From positions 62,001 to 126,000 of the forward strand of contig CAWGWA010000011.1 in NCBI GenBank assembly GCA_963826105.1: 64,000 nt of DNA, written 5' to 3'. Position numbers and translations under genes: made by a program. The stretch comes from WHTI01 sp963826105. Lineage in GTDB: Bacteria; Actinomycetota; CADDZG01; WHSQ01. Numbering within the stretch: the first letter of the stretch is position 1; the number at the start of each line of letters is the position of its first letter. This document shows, one piece after another, positions 40,784 through 50,945 of this stretch. Below the pieces are notes generated by a model. That model was given only the letters and a program-made list of their open reading frames with translations. It searched no databases and was not told the DNA's origin.

Positions 40784-41640
40784 TCCTCGGGCTCGGTGCG
40801 GCCATCGCCTACGGAGCCGGCGACTTCGCGGGCGGACTTGTCTCGCGCCGGACGAACGTCCTCGTCGTAGTGGGGTTGTCACAGGTCATCGGGACCTCCA
40901 CGTTGATCCCATTCCTTTTCCTCGTTGGCGGCGAGCTCACTGCTTCGGCGATGGGATGGGGAGCGCTCAGCGGGATGGCCGGAGGGATCGGCGTGATCCT
41001 CTTGTACACCGGCCTGGCCCGTGGACGGATGAGCGTGGTCGCCCCGGTCACCGCGGTGCTGGCCGCGATCGTTCCCGTCGGGTTCGGCTTGTTCGGGGGC
41101 GAGAGGCCGACGATCTTGGCGCTCGCCGGGGTAGTCGTCGCGCTCGGCGCAGTCGGCCTCGTGTCAGCGGCTCCCGATCCCGGAGCGCCCGGGGGCGGCG
41201 CAGGTACCGACGATCCGACCGCTCGGAAGGAACGCTCCGGGATCATCGAGGCCCTCGGAGCAGGCGTTGGCTTCGGATTCTTCTTCGTGCTCCTGGCCGA
41301 AGCCGGATCCGATTCAGGGCTCTATCCGATCCTGTTCGCTCGGGTCGGCTCCCTTGCCCTCGTGGGGACGATCATCCTGTTCACACGTCCGGCCGTCACA
41401 GGACTGCGCGAGTCGCGCGCCGGCATCATCGTCGCCGGGGTCCTCGATGTGGCCGCCAACGTGCTCTATCTGCTGGCAACGCGTCAGGGGCTCCTCTCGC
41501 TCGTAGCGGTGCTGACCTCTATGTATCCCGCCACCACCGTCCTTCTGGCTCGAACCGTGCTCCACGAGCGCTTCGCCCGGGCCCAGACCGTGGGCTTGAT
41601 CCTCGCCGCGGCCGCCGTGGCCCTCATCGCCACCGGCTGA
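40774..41640 (+). CDS. EamA/DMT-family transporter
   Basis: A 288-residue protein with ten hydrophobic helices in two repeats. It starts ILGLGAAIAYGAGDFAGGLV and carries LLYTGLARGRMSVVAPVTAV in the first repeat and LYLLATRQGLLSLVAVLTSM plus ARTVLHERFARAQTVGLILA in the second. Probable exporter of small metabolites. Translation overlaps the end of the GH15 gene, so the two may be expressed together. Confidence 0.9.
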   Translation: MEVILGLGAAIAYGAGDFAGGLVSRRTNVLVVVGLSQVIGTSTLIPFLFLVGGELTASAMGWGALSGMAGGIGVILLYTGLARGRMSVVAPVTAVLAAIVPVGFGLFGGERPTILALAGVVVALGAVGLVSAAPDPGAPGGGAGTDDPTARKERSGIIEALGAGVGFGFFFVLLAEAGSDSGLYPILFARVGSLALVGTIILFTRPAVTGLRESRAGIIVAGVLDVAANVLYLLATRQGLLSLVAVLTSMYPATTVLLARTVLHERFARAQTVGLILAAAAVALIATG

Positions 41641-41673
41641 CAACGTTTCGGGGTCCTCGTGCGTCTGTGGAAT

Positions 41674-42585
41674 CTAGTCTTCCAGGAGCCGGTCGAGACG
41701 GGATCGCGCCGCGTCGAGCGACTTGGCGCGACGACGCCATCCCTTCCACGGATCGTTCTCCGCGCGTTTGAGCGCGTCTTTGAATGAGTACTTGCGTGGA
41801 TGGAAGCCTCTCGCGCCGACCTCTTTCCAATCGAGGGGGACCGCGACCGGAGCGCCCGGGAGGGGACGTACGGAGTACGGAGCGACGACGGTTGCGGCCG
41901 GAGCGTTGCGCATCCAGTCGAGAAACAGGCGGCCCTTGCGTTTGTCCTTGCGTCCCTCGATCGTCAGTTCCTCGGGATGCCTGCGTGCGAGCAGCTCCAT
42001 CACGTCGCGAGCGAACGGCCTCGTCTCGTCGTAGGTGGTCCCTTTGACTGGAACCGTCAGATGCAGGCCGCTTGACCCACTCGTCTTGACGAACGGTACG
42101 AATCCGAGGTCCTCGAGCAACTCCCGGGTGAGCTTCGCCGCGTGCCTTACCTCCGAGAAATCGTCCGACGACGGGTCGAGATCGAAGACGATCTGATCGG
42201 GCGCGTTGAGATCGTCGACTGTGTTCAACGACATGTGCACGGTGATGGTCCCCTGGGTCGCGAGGTACGGGAGAACCGGTCCCGCGCCGACCACGTGATC
42301 GACCGTTCCTCCACCGCGTTTGCCGACTGTCTGGCGCTCGATCCAGTCGGGAAAGTGCTTCGACGCGTCTTTCTGGAAGAACATCTTTCCGGAGATCCCG
42401 TCGGGGAAGCGCTCCATCGTCAAAAGGCGATCGGCAACGTACGAGCCCATGGCCGGCGCGATATCTCGGTAGTACTCGAACAGATCGGTCTTGGTGAAGC
42501 CCTCCTTGGGCCACAGAACCTTGTCGGGGTTCGACAGGCCGATCGATCTGCGACCGACCTTCATCATGACCTTCTTGCTCGCCAT
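41674..42585 (-). CDS. Stand-alone LigD-type polymerase/primase domain protein
   Basis: A 303-residue NHEJ polymerase domain (LigD_Prim-Pol): LSNPDKVLWPKEGFTKTDLF, the metal-binding IVFDLDPSSDDF, and TSGSSGLHLTVPVKGTT. The DLD acidic pair and SGSSGLH nucleotide-binding motif are intact. It adds nucleotides or ribonucleotides at DNA ends, usually with Ku and a ligase. No ligase or Ku gene is within the window, so the partner must be elsewhere. Confidence 0.92.
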   Translation of the reverse strand: MASKKVMMKVGRRSIGLSNPDKVLWPKEGFTKTDLFEYYRDIAPAMGSYVADRLLTMERFPDGISGKMFFQKDASKHFPDWIERQTVGKRGGGTVDHVVGAGPVLPYLATQGTITVHMSLNTVDDLNAPDQIVFDLDPSSDDFSEVRHAAKLTRELLEDLGFVPFVKTSGSSGLHLTVPVKGTTYDETRPFARDVMELLARRHPEELTIEGRKDKRKGRLFLDWMRNAPAATVVAPYSVRPLPGAPVAVPLDWKEVGARGFHPRKYSFKDALKRAENDPWKGWRRRAKSLDAARSRLDRLLED

Positions 42586-42598
42586 CAGGTCCTCCGGT

Positions 42599-45292
42599 TC
42601 AGGTTCTCATCACCTGCGCGATGTCCGCTCGGTCGATGCTTCTTTGTACCCGCCAAGCCGAGACTGCGGAGGCGCCGCAAGTGACCACCACCGTTGCCGC
42701 GATCGTCATCATAGGGATGACGAGTAGCGGATCCGGAGGAAGGGTGGGCCGCAGATCCAGTTGCACGTGCATCAGAGCCGCGACCGGCAGGCCCGCCGCC
42801 GCAGCGACTCCGAGCGAGATTAGCGCCGCGCCGAGGATCTCGGCGAGCGAAGTCATGAACTCCGCCCCGCGTGAGAACCCCATCCTCCGCGTGATCGCGC
42901 TCGCGATGACTGTGTCCCGATGGCGCGCCTGGAGATAGAGGAACAAACCCAGCATCGCGATCAGACCGGCCGCGGCTCCGAGGGCGCCAAGAACACCCAG
43001 GGTCCACAACAGCGACTGCAAACCCGGTGTGTCCAACACCACGGCGGTGTCGACCGTGCGCAAGAAACTGATGTCATTCTCGATCAACGTCGGGAGGATC
43101 GTCTCTGGATCTCCCGAGGCCCATAATTCTTGATCGGGCGGCGAGATCGACGATCCGATCGTCTCGAGGATCTCGTGGAAGTTGTCGATCGTCACCACGA
43201 CCGCATTCTCGTCGCCGGCTATCCCCGGGAAAGAGTCGAGGGTCTCCACTACCTGAAGGGGCACCTGCTCGCCGCCTCCGTTGAGTGGTCCCGACAGCCG
43301 CTCACCGACCGAGGCCGCGGGGGCTGAGTCTCCTTCGGCGGTCAGCTCCTCGAGCAGCTCGGCCAACGAGATATCGGCGAACGTCGTATCCCAATAGGCC
43401 GCCTCCTCGAACGTCGTGGGGTCGATCCCGACCAGGGTCACTTGCTGGAACCCATCCCCCGCCGAGATGCCATCGGCTTGTGACACCAGCGTGGTTGGGA
43501 ACGGCAGACCCTGCGGCTGCTCGGCGGACGATGTCACCGCAGCGAAATCACTTCCCACGAAAAGCCTCGCCTTGGCTTCCGTCGACGCCTTAACTGAGGA
43601 ACCGACGGTTATCCCGTACAACATCACTCCGAGAGCACACGCCCCCGCGGTGACGAGAACCTGCGTCATCCCGGGGGCCCCTGCGAGTCTGCGAGAGGCT
43701 AGGTAAAGAGAAGGCGTCCCATCCCGGAGCAAGCGCCCGACGCGCGGCATCAGGAGGCGCAGGCCCATCGCGCCGACCACCGACACGCAGAGGATCAACC
43801 CGATCGGCAGAGCCATCGTCATCGGATCGCGCAAACCGGCACCTTCGGAAGCTTCGAGATGATTCCGCAATGCGATCATCGCGGCCACCCCGAAGATGGC
43901 GAAGGCGATGGCTACCCCCAGGGCTCGGTGCTCCGTGGTCACGTCCCCTTCTTCGGCGATCTCCTTCTCGGCCCGTCGAACCGCGAAGGCAGCGCCAACC
44001 GCCATCGTGGCGAGCCCGACCAGGGCCATGATCGTTACCCGTGTCAGCTCCGACGTCGCGGCCGATGTCGAAAGGTCGCCCGCAGGACCGAGGAGTCGGA
44101 CAAGGGTGAATCCGACATAGACGCCTGCGGCCGTTCCGATCGCCGCTGGCATGGCTCCCTCCAAGCCGTATCGCAGGCCCTGCGCCAACGGACCGATCCC
44201 CCGCGCGGATAGAGACCGGGCCTCGACGACCCGGCGCCTGACGAGATAGAAGCCTGCCGCCGCCATGACGCCCAGTGCGACCAGGCCCCCGGCCACGGCA
44301 AGGAGATCAACAACCGGAGTGACCGAATCGATCCTCTCGGCGGCGGCCGAGCGCACGAGGGGCAGAAGGCTTCCAACGTCAAAGGTGTAGTTGTCGATGG
44401 GGAGTTCTCCTCGCTGCACCCTGACCCTCGTAGCCCGCGCCGCCTCGTCGAGGCGGTCCACGAGCGAGTTCACCTCAGCCATGGTGGGCTCGGGCAACTC
44501 GATCGGAGCTTCCCACCGGATATCGGGAAAGTCGCCGAGGCGTGCGGTGAGCTCGTAATACTCGTCGCTGGTGACGATCGCGAAGCTAGCCGGAAAGGTC
44601 TCGTCAGAGGTTCCTCGATAGATCAGCTCCCCGAATCCCTGCCAGAACGGGCGCGGTTCGTCGAGCGGCAGGAACCGGTAGATGCCGGCCACCCGGATCT
44701 CCCTTTCCCGCGTCGGTCCCGAGATCTCGATGAGGTCACCCGGTTCCGCCCCGATCTGTTCGGCGGTGACGTCGGCGAGCCAAACTCCGTCGTTCGGATT
44801 GTCCGCCTCGGCGAGCTTCACCACGTTGTCGAGTGCGCCTTCGCGCTTGATCAGCCTGATTTCCTTCTGGACATCTCCGGCCGAAACCCGGCTGATAGCG
44901 CTGACAAGTGAGGTGGATACGCGGCCAAGCTGAGGGATGCCCTCGATCTCCTCGGTTATCGCGGCGCGCACCTCCTCCTCGATCGCCCTCATCCTTCGAG
45001 CGTCACGCAGGGGATCCTCGGGCCCCCCGCCCAGGCGGAAGCCCGTCGAGTAGCTAGCCCGGAGGCCGGCTCCCCACTTAGAGACGTCGCTTATCTCGGT
45101 ACGCAGAGACGAGGTTTCACTCGACTGCAGGAATGCCGGACCGGACGATGTCGCGATCGCGAGGATCGCCGCGCTGAGAACCGTGATCCCGAGGATCTGT
45201 GGGAACCGGCGAAGGAGCAGTGGAGCTCTCACCCACAGGATCGCTGCGCGGCCGGCGCGCTTCCGTCGGGTCCTCTCCTTCGGTGAAGTCAC
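42599..45292 (-). CDS. FtsX/MacB-like ABC transporter permease
   Basis: An 897-residue permease. The N-terminal helix (ILGITVLSAAILAIATSSGP) is followed by a long periplasm-side domain up to about residue 300, then a first group of helices (VVDLLAVAGGLVALGVMAAA, YGLEGAMPAAIGTAAGVYVG), a second outer domain and a last group (SLLWTLGVLGALGAAAGLIA, ALISLGVAAAAGLPVAALMH). Duplicated FtsX layout of type-VII ABC export systems. The GTG 45292 overlaps the ATPase stop by GTGA, so it is the permease of the two upstream ATPase genes. A longer reading that fuses the ATPase in front of it is an artefact of a shift near 45362. Confidence 0.88.
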   Translation of the reverse strand: MTSPKERTRRKRAGRAAILWVRAPLLLRRFPQILGITVLSAAILAIATSSGPAFLQSSETSSLRTEISDVSKWGAGLRASYSTGFRLGGGPEDPLRDARRMRAIEEEVRAAITEEIEGIPQLGRVSTSLVSAISRVSAGDVQKEIRLIKREGALDNVVKLAEADNPNDGVWLADVTAEQIGAEPGDLIEISGPTREREIRVAGIYRFLPLDEPRPFWQGFGELIYRGTSDETFPASFAIVTSDEYYELTARLGDFPDIRWEAPIELPEPTMAEVNSLVDRLDEAARATRVRVQRGELPIDNYTFDVGSLLPLVRSAAAERIDSVTPVVDLLAVAGGLVALGVMAAAGFYLVRRRVVEARSLSARGIGPLAQGLRYGLEGAMPAAIGTAAGVYVGFTLVRLLGPAGDLSTSAATSELTRVTIMALVGLATMAVGAAFAVRRAEKEIAEEGDVTTEHRALGVAIAFAIFGVAAMIALRNHLEASEGAGLRDPMTMALPIGLILCVSVVGAMGLRLLMPRVGRLLRDGTPSLYLASRRLAGAPGMTQVLVTAGACALGVMLYGITVGSSVKASTEAKARLFVGSDFAAVTSSAEQPQGLPFPTTLVSQADGISAGDGFQQVTLVGIDPTTFEEAAYWDTTFADISLAELLEELTAEGDSAPAASVGERLSGPLNGGGEQVPLQVVETLDSFPGIAGDENAVVVTIDNFHEILETIGSSISPPDQELWASGDPETILPTLIENDISFLRTVDTAVVLDTPGLQSLLWTLGVLGALGAAAGLIAMLGLFLYLQARHRDTVIASAITRRMGFSRGAEFMTSLAEILGAALISLGVAAAAGLPVAALMHVQLDLRPTLPPDPLLVIPMMTIAATVVVTCGASAVSAWRVQRSIDRADIAQVMRT

Positions 45293-45961
45293 ACCCGCTC
45301 CCCGACGATCCGGCCGTCTTCCATCTCGATGATGCGGTCGAGATGCTCCATGACGCGCTCGGCTATGGGTCGCGACGAGACAGGAAGCCCCACTCGAGAC
45401 CGCGGCGCGGAACGCGGCGAAGACGATCTCCTCGCGTTGCGCGTCCTGGTGTCCGGTCGGCTCATCGGCGATCACAAGACGAGGAGACATCACGAAAGCT
45501 CGAGCTAGGGCCGTCCGTTGCTGTTCACCCATCGACACCTGGCGCGGCCGGCGACCCACGAGGTGGCCTAGCTCGAGCAGATCGACGACCTCATCCACCC
45601 GAGCGGCACGCTGCCGGGACCTCTGCCCGGTAAGCATCAGTGGGAGGCCGATGTTGTCGGCCAGACTGAGCTCATCCAGCAGGCCGAGCCTTTGCGGGAC
45701 AACGGCGATCTGGTCCCACAACAACCGGCCCATCACCGGCCTCGAACCCATCCACGACACCTCACCGTGATCCGCGTGCTCCCAGCCGCACAGGACGTTG
45801 ATCAGGGTCGTCTTGCCCGAGCCCGACGGCCCCACTACGCCAACGAGCTCGCCCGGGCCGATCGAAAAGCTGACCTCCCTTAGGGCGTGGACGGTTTCGG
45901 GTCCACGGTGGTAGGCCTTGCTGATGTCGGAGAGCTCGGCGAGGGCCTGAGGCGAGGTCAT
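45289..45961 (-). CDS. ABC transporter ATP-binding protein, one frame break
   Basis: An ATPase of about 224 residues with Walker A GPSGSGKTTLINVL, signature QVSMGEQQRTALARAF, Walker B LVIADEPTGHQD and H-loop VATHS. Just after the H-loop one base is wrong (near 45362); the correct ending RVMEHLDRIIEMEDGRIVGE is in the next frame and stops by overlapping the permease start. LolD/MacB-type. Its start overlaps the stop of the second ATPase gene by 4 bases (ATGA). Confidence 0.87.
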
Positions 45962-46665
45962 TCCACTCTCCTGCCGGACTCGAGACGGATCGTGACCCCT
46001 GCCCGTTCCGCAACTACCGGATCGTGAGTCGCGAACACGACCGCGGTGCCACGCTCCGCGATCCGCTCCACCACCTCCAACAACGCCGCCGCCGAAGCGT
46101 GATCGAGTTCAGCGGTGGGCTCGTCCGCGACCAGCAGTGGAGGCGCGCCAAGGGCGGCCTGGGCGAACGCGAGTCGTTGTTGCTCGCCTCCGGAAAGTTC
46201 GTCCGGGTGATGACCTCGGAGGTGCGCGATCCCTAGTAGGTCGAGCAGATGGATGATCTCGCGGGTGCCGACGCCGCCTCTCATCTGAGCCGCAAGGGTC
46301 ATGTGTTCGCGGAGGCTTAGATAAGAGATGAGGTTCTCAGACGGTCGCTGGAACACGTAGCCGACCAGTCGCCTGCGGGCTCGTCGTCGAGCCCCCTTCC
46401 TCAGGTCCGAGATATTCAACCCTCCGACCTCGACCTCGCCGTACGACGGACGATCGAGCCCCGAGAGGATGCGCAATAGGGATGACTTTCCAGAACCTGA
46501 GGGACCCACGAGAGCAGTCATGACACCGGTATGGAACTCGGCGTCCACGTGATCCAGAGCCTGGACATAGCTGTCCGCGGCTTGATAGACCCTACTGACC
46601 CCGCGGCAGATACCGGCGGGCGCGTCGCTCAACCGACCCCCTGGTTGCTCCCCCAGCAAACCCAT
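45958..46665 (-). CDS. ABC transporter ATP-binding protein
   Basis: A 235-residue LolD/MacB-type ATPase: RVYQAADSYVQALDHVDAEF, Walker A GPSGSGKSSLLRIL, signature ELSGGEQQRLAFAQAA, Walker B LLVADEPTAELD, H-loop FATHDP. The start at 46665 follows AGGG, 7 bases after the stop of the cation transporter gene. With the next ATPase and the FtsX permease it forms a three-gene unit; two different ATPases can work as a heterodimer on one duplicated permease. Confidence 0.9.
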   Translation of the reverse strand: MGLLGEQPGGRLSDAPAGICRGVSRVYQAADSYVQALDHVDAEFHTGVMTALVGPSGSGKSSLLRILSGLDRPSYGEVEVGGLNISDLRKGARRRARRRLVGYVFQRPSENLISYLSLREHMTLAAQMRGGVGTREIIHLLDLLGIAHLRGHHPDELSGGEQQRLAFAQAALGAPPLLVADEPTAELDHASAAALLEVVERIAERGTAVVFATHDPVVAERAGVTIRLESGRRVE

Positions 46666-46672
46666 CGGAACC

Positions 46673-47593
46673 CTACAGCGAGGAGGGCCGCTCTTGTGGG
46701 AGGCCGTCCTGAGGAACGAGGTCGTCACAGGGATCGCATTCGAGCTGCAGTGTGGCGTGATCGATACCGAATCGCTCGCGCAACATCGCTTCGATCCGAG
46801 CCCCATCGGCCTGTGCATCCCGCAATGAACGACCACCCGATACCCGGACGTGCGCGGAGAGGGCGGGAGTGTCGGAAGCCAGGCTCCACAGATGGAGGTG
46901 GTGAACCCCCTCGACCCCCTCGACCGCCGCTATTGCGGCCTCGACCTCTGCCGTGTCGAGATGGCGAGGCGTTGCCTCCATCAGAACGTGGGTCGTGTCC
47001 TTTAAGAGGTGGATCGCCGAATACACGACGAGCAGACCGATGCCGATCGAAGCCGCGGGGTCGACCCACCCCGCGTCCCAGACCACGATCGCGATGCCTG
47101 CCGCCAGGGCCCCTACCGAACCGATCGCGTCCATCACCATGTGGAGGAACGCGGCGCGCAAATTGAGACTGTGGCCCCGGTTGCGGTGGAGGAACACCGC
47201 GCTGCAGATGTTGATGAGCAGCCCGAGCGTTGCCACGGCCGCGATCCCCGCACCCTCCACCTGGACCGGGTCTCCGAACCTTTTGGTCGCCTCGTAAAGT
47301 ATCCATCCCGACGTAGCTAGCAGGACGACTCCATTCAGCTGGGCTCCCAGGACCTCGGCTCGCTGCATCCCGTAGGTATGCCGGATCGACGACGGTCTAC
47401 TGAGCAACCCGTGGGCCACCAGTGCGATCGCCAGGCCACCCACGTCGGAGAGCATGTGGGCCGCATCGGCCAGCAAAGCGAGCGAACCGAAGACCAGGCC
47501 CCCGGCTACCTCGACGCCGAGGAAGAGGCCGTTCGCCACGAGAGCGATCCGGAGTGCTCGGCTCTGCGCGGTTCGATCGTGGGGACCCGTCAT
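46673..47593 (-). CDS. Cation diffusion facilitator (CzcD/ZitB-like)
   Basis: A 306-residue CDF protein with six helices and the zinc-site motifs FGSLALLADAAHMLSDVGGL (H-x3-D in helix II) and AAFLHMVMDAIGSVGALAAG (helix V, H-x3-D). The C-terminal cytoplasmic domain (VEGVEGVHHLHLWSLASDTP) is present. It exports Zn2+ or another divalent metal by proton antiport. Start ATG 47593 (MTGPHDRTAQSRALR) suits family members. Upstream is the divergent copper oxidase gene, so the pair may be metal-related. Confidence 0.92.
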   Translation of the reverse strand: MTGPHDRTAQSRALRIALVANGLFLGVEVAGGLVFGSLALLADAAHMLSDVGGLAIALVAHGLLSRPSSIRHTYGMQRAEVLGAQLNGVVLLATSGWILYEATKRFGDPVQVEGAGIAAVATLGLLINICSAVFLHRNRGHSLNLRAAFLHMVMDAIGSVGALAAGIAIVVWDAGWVDPAASIGIGLLVVYSAIHLLKDTTHVLMEATPRHLDTAEVEAAIAAVEGVEGVHHLHLWSLASDTPALSAHVRVSGGRSLRDAQADGARIEAMLRERFGIDHATLQLECDPCDDLVPQDGLPQERPSSL

Positions 47594-47685
47594 CTGAGTA
47601 TTTTCCTCGAAGGTGGTTGTCCTTACCAGGATGAACCCCCACCATACGGGGCGACTCAACCCTGACCTATCGCCGTGGAGGACTC

Positions 47686-48696
47686 GTGAAGATCAGCCGC
47701 AGATCGTTGCTCGGAGGGGCAGGTGCGTCCCTCGCCGGTCTGGCAGCAAGCGGCCACCTATCGAGAGCGCTGGCCGAACACTCCAGAGACGCTCCTTCGG
47801 TGTTCACGCCCGAACCCACCCGCGTCAAAGTGGACGACGGAGACACGGTGGAGCTCTTCGCCAGCCGGATCGGCAGGGCACGTGTTGGTTACGGACTCGA
47901 GCCTGGAGCACCAACAATCCCGGGGCCGACGATCGAGATGGACGAGGGCAGCACGATCTTGGTCACGCTGACGAACGAGAACTCCTCTTCGGTCAGTTTC
48001 CACCCGCACGGCGTCGACTACTCGGTCGACTCCGACGGAACCGGCTTCAACCTCAGTGCGGTGAAGCCGGGCGCGTCGCACACCTACGAGCTTCGTAGTC
48101 ACGCTCCGTCCGTGCGCCCCGATGGAACCGTCGATCCTGGCTCGGCCGGCTACTGGCACTACCACGATCACGTCATGGGAACGCCGCACGGCACCGGCGG
48201 CATCGCGGCCGGGTTGTACGGAGCCTTGATCGTTCGACGCGCCGGCGACCCGCTTCCCGAGAACGACCCGATCGTGCTGGTCATGCAGGGCAACGCATTC
48301 AACCTGAAGAAGGCACCGAAGACCCCGATGCCTACAAGGAAACTCGGCGAGAGAGTCGAGTTCGTCGTCATCACCCACGGCGAGCTGTTCCACACCTTCC
48401 ACATCCACGGCCATCGGTGGGTCGATACGCGTACCGGTGTGGCATCGAGCATCGATGACTCAGCGCGACTGATCGACACGAAAACCGTGGGTCCCGCCGA
48501 CTCCTTCGGGTTCCAGGTCATCGCCGGCGAGGGCGTCGGTGAGGGGGCCTGGATGTACCACTGCCACGTCCAGGCGCACTCCGATATGGGGATGTCCGGT
48601 CTCTTCGTGGTCGGCGACGCCAACGGGAACATCTCGCCCGCCACCGAGGCGGCGATCGCCCGCTGGAAGAAGTCGGAGCAGACCCACCAGCACTAG
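47686..48696 (+). CDS. Two-domain multicopper oxidase (small laccase type)
   Basis: A 336-residue exported multicopper oxidase with a Tat-type signal (SRRSLLGGAGASLAGLAA). Copper ligands: VSFHPHGVDYS, GYWHYHDHVMGTPHG, FHTFHIHGHRW and MYHCHVQAHSDMGMSG, so the type 1 site and the trinuclear centre are complete, in two cupredoxin domains instead of three. Such enzymes work as trimers and oxidise phenols or Cu(I)/Mn(II) with O2. GTG start after GGAGG. Probably a role in copper or phenolic handling. Confidence 0.93.
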   Translation: MKISRRSLLGGAGASLAGLAASGHLSRALAEHSRDAPSVFTPEPTRVKVDDGDTVELFASRIGRARVGYGLEPGAPTIPGPTIEMDEGSTILVTLTNENSSSVSFHPHGVDYSVDSDGTGFNLSAVKPGASHTYELRSHAPSVRPDGTVDPGSAGYWHYHDHVMGTPHGTGGIAAGLYGALIVRRAGDPLPENDPIVLVMQGNAFNLKKAPKTPMPTRKLGERVEFVVITHGELFHTFHIHGHRWVDTRTGVASSIDDSARLIDTKTVGPADSFGFQVIAGEGVGEGAWMYHCHVQAHSDMGMSGLFVVGDANGNISPATEAAIARWKKSEQTHQH

Positions 48697-48698
48697 CG

Positions 48699-50062
48699 TT
48701 AATGCGAGGTAGGCACGCCCTTGCAGAACTGCTTGCCGTCGACGGTCTTCTCGGGCCGTGGTTCAAGGATCAACGGCTCGCGCGGGTTCCTGATCGAAAT
48801 CGAACAGATCCAGCATGTCGTTGGCGTCGCGATCGCGATGGGTGAGCGGCTCGATGTCGAACAAGGATTCCTGCAGAGCTAGGAAAGACGAGAACTCGAA
48901 CGTCGTGTCGCTGATGTGGCCGCTCTTCGCCCAGGGCGAGATGACTATGAGTGGAACCCGGGGGCCGAAACCAAGATCGTCGACTTGTGGCGGCGGCGTG
49001 TGATCGTAGATCCCTCCGAAGTCGTCCCACGTGATGAAGATCGCGGTGCGCTCCCAGTCGGGCCCTTGCATCACTGCGCTGACCTGTTCGATCGTCCAGT
49101 TCTCGCCCACGCACAGGCTGCGTCCCGGGTGCGGGTGGTCGTTCCACTTTGCCGGGGGCAGCACGTACGACACCTGCGGCAACGATCCCGCCGCCGCGTC
49201 CTCGAGGAAGCGAGCGGGGTCGATCACGTGCTCCCAGCGTTCGGTGTTGCGGATCTCGTCCACCGCCAGGAGTGGGTTGTGGAACTGCTCGGGCTTCCCG
49301 TAGTAGTTCCACGAGACACCGGCCTTCTCCAACTCGGGAAAGATCGTCCGCACGTCGATACACGCACTGATCTCTCGGAACAACGCACGGATCCTGGCGA
49401 TCTTGAGGGTTCGCTCCCATTCCATGAGCTTCGGATGGTGAGCGAGCCGGTTGAAGCGTTCGCGCTTGTCCTCGCAGTAGAGGCCCTGGCCGTCCTCGGG
49501 AGTGAGTTTGTTTGACACCACACGGCTCAGCGCTGGCGGCGACGGTGTACATGTGCTCGGGGATCGTCGGCCCGTACATCGACGAGAACATCCGCTCCCC
49601 CAGGACGTACTCCTCGGCGTAAGCCCAGTAGGCCGGGATATCCACCTCTCGGTACTGCGTATAACCGTCGAGGAATCGGCCCCCGGGGATGCGGTCGAAC
49701 CCATTCATCTCGCCGCCGTTGATCACCACGAGGCCGGAGATGAAGTCGTGACCGATGTCGTGCTCGTAGACATCCGGCGCTCGGGCCAGAGGGATCTCGG
49801 TGCCGTCCGAGAGTCGGCCGGTCGTGGCACCGTCCGCTCCGGGGAAGCGCCCGAAGAGATTGTCGAAGGTGCGGTTCTCCTTGACGATGAAGACGACCTT
49901 CTCGATCGGCACCCCGGTAGGGATCAACCCCTCGTCTGACGGCGGACCACCGGACTCGTTCGGCCTTACCTCACCGGACGCGGCAGGCGTCGGGGGCTCG
50001 GATGACCCGGTGCATGCCCCGGCCATCATCACGATCGTTAGGCCAGCAAGGAGGCGGCGCAT
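48699..50062 (-). CDS. Secreted phosphoesterase (acid phosphatase/phospholipase C family), two frame breaks
   Basis: A lipoprotein signal (LLAGLTIVMMAGACTGSSE, lipobox MAGAC) precedes the phosphoesterase domain: KVVFIVKENRTFDNLFGRFP, EMNGFDRIPGGRFLDGYTQY, PTIPEHMYTVAASAE, then after a one-base shift near 49525 VVSNKLTPEDGQGLYCEDKR, VSWNYYGKPEQFHNPLLAVD, SYVLPPAKWNDHPH, FITWDDFGGIYDHTPPPQVD and LIVISPWAKSGHISDTTFEF. A second shift near 48782 leads to the end LILEPRPEKTVDGKQFCKGV. Metal-dependent phosphoester hydrolysis outside the cytoplasm. It ends 3 bases from the convergent oxidase stop. Shifts look like sequence errors because all domains are intact. Confidence 0.85.
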
Positions 50063-50159
50063 CCCGGGAACGATAGCCGCAGCGAGAGATCGACCTCGTT
50101 CCGGTGCCGCCTTCCACCTGATGAACTGAGACCGGGGGGGGGGCGGCTAACCTGCTCCG

Positions 50160-50945
50160 ATGTCTGAGTCCTTCTTCGTTCCCGACGGAACCGACGTCTT
50201 CATCCCTACCGACCACACGATCGGCCCGTGGGACGCACGTTCGCAACATGGCGGGCCCCCGGCGGCGCTGCTGGGCCGGGCGATGGAATCCGCCCCCGGA
50301 GGGGAGGACAAACGCGTTGCCCGGGTGACCTTCGATCTCCTTCGACCGGTCCCCGTCGATCCTCTGACCGTTGGCTGCGAGGTGACCCGGCCGGGACGCC
50401 GCGCCGATCTTGTCGAAGCGTCGCTCCACGCCGGCGACAAGGTCGTCATGCGCGCAGCAGCGTGGCGAATCCGGACGACTTCTCTGGACCTCCCCGAGCC
50501 GACCCCCGATCCCGTCACCGGGCCGGACGACGCGGCAACGTTGGAGCCATTCGGTAGCCCGGCGACGCACACCGACGATTATTACCTCGCCGCTATGGAC
50601 ATCAGGTTCGTCGAGGGAGCGTTCCTGACCGGGGGCCCGGCTACCGCCTGGTTCCGGGCGCGCTATCCGCTGGTCGCCGGCGAAGACAACTCACCGCTTA
50701 CGGTCGTCCTGATCGCCATCGACAGTGCCAGCGGGATCTCCGCCGAACTGGATCCGAGGGAGTGGCTGTTCATCAATCCCGACCTCGATGTCCACCTCGC
50801 CCGCTATCCGACCGACGAGTGGACCCGCATCGACGCCCGGAGTCAGATCGAGCCCTCCGGGATCGGCATGGCCGGCGCAACGATCCGAGACCGCACCGGC
50901 GTCATCGGTCGGAGCTCCCAAAGCCTCCTGATCGCCCGCCGCTAG
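50160..50945 (+). CDS. Acyl-CoA thioesterase family protein (double hotdog)
   Basis: A 261-residue protein with two hotdog halves: TIGPWDARSQHGGPPAALLG (the QHGG-P motif) and VARVTFDLLRPVPVDPLTVG in the first, ISAELDPREWLFINPDLDVH plus IDARSQIEPSGIGMAGATIR in the second. This TesB-like group hydrolyses acyl-CoA. The start lies 16 bases after a run of ten G (50134-50143). The stop overlaps the convergent SnoaL-like gene. Confidence 0.9.
   Translation: MSESFFVPDGTDVFIPTDHTIGPWDARSQHGGPPAALLGRAMESAPGGEDKRVARVTFDLLRPVPVDPLTVGCEVTRPGRRADLVEASLHAGDKVVMRAAAWRIRTTSLDLPEPTPDPVTGPDDAATLEPFGSPATHTDDYYLAAMDIRFVEGAFLTGGPATAWFRARYPLVAGEDNSPLTVVLIAIDSASGISAELDPREWLFINPDLDVHLARYPTDEWTRIDARSQIEPSGIGMAGATIRDRTGVIGRSSQSLLIARR

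Noticed and set aside
42599..45961. A 1120-residue frame reading as an ATPase-permease fusion
   Set aside because: The linker after the H-loop is arginine-rich nonsense; in the next frame the ATPase has its proper C-terminus and a stop overlapping a GTG that starts the permease.
50134..50143. A run of ten G upstream of the thioesterase as a phase-variation tract
   Set aside because: It lies outside the coding region, and this assembly shows homopolymer errors, so its length cannot be trusted; no sign of promoter spacing control is visible.
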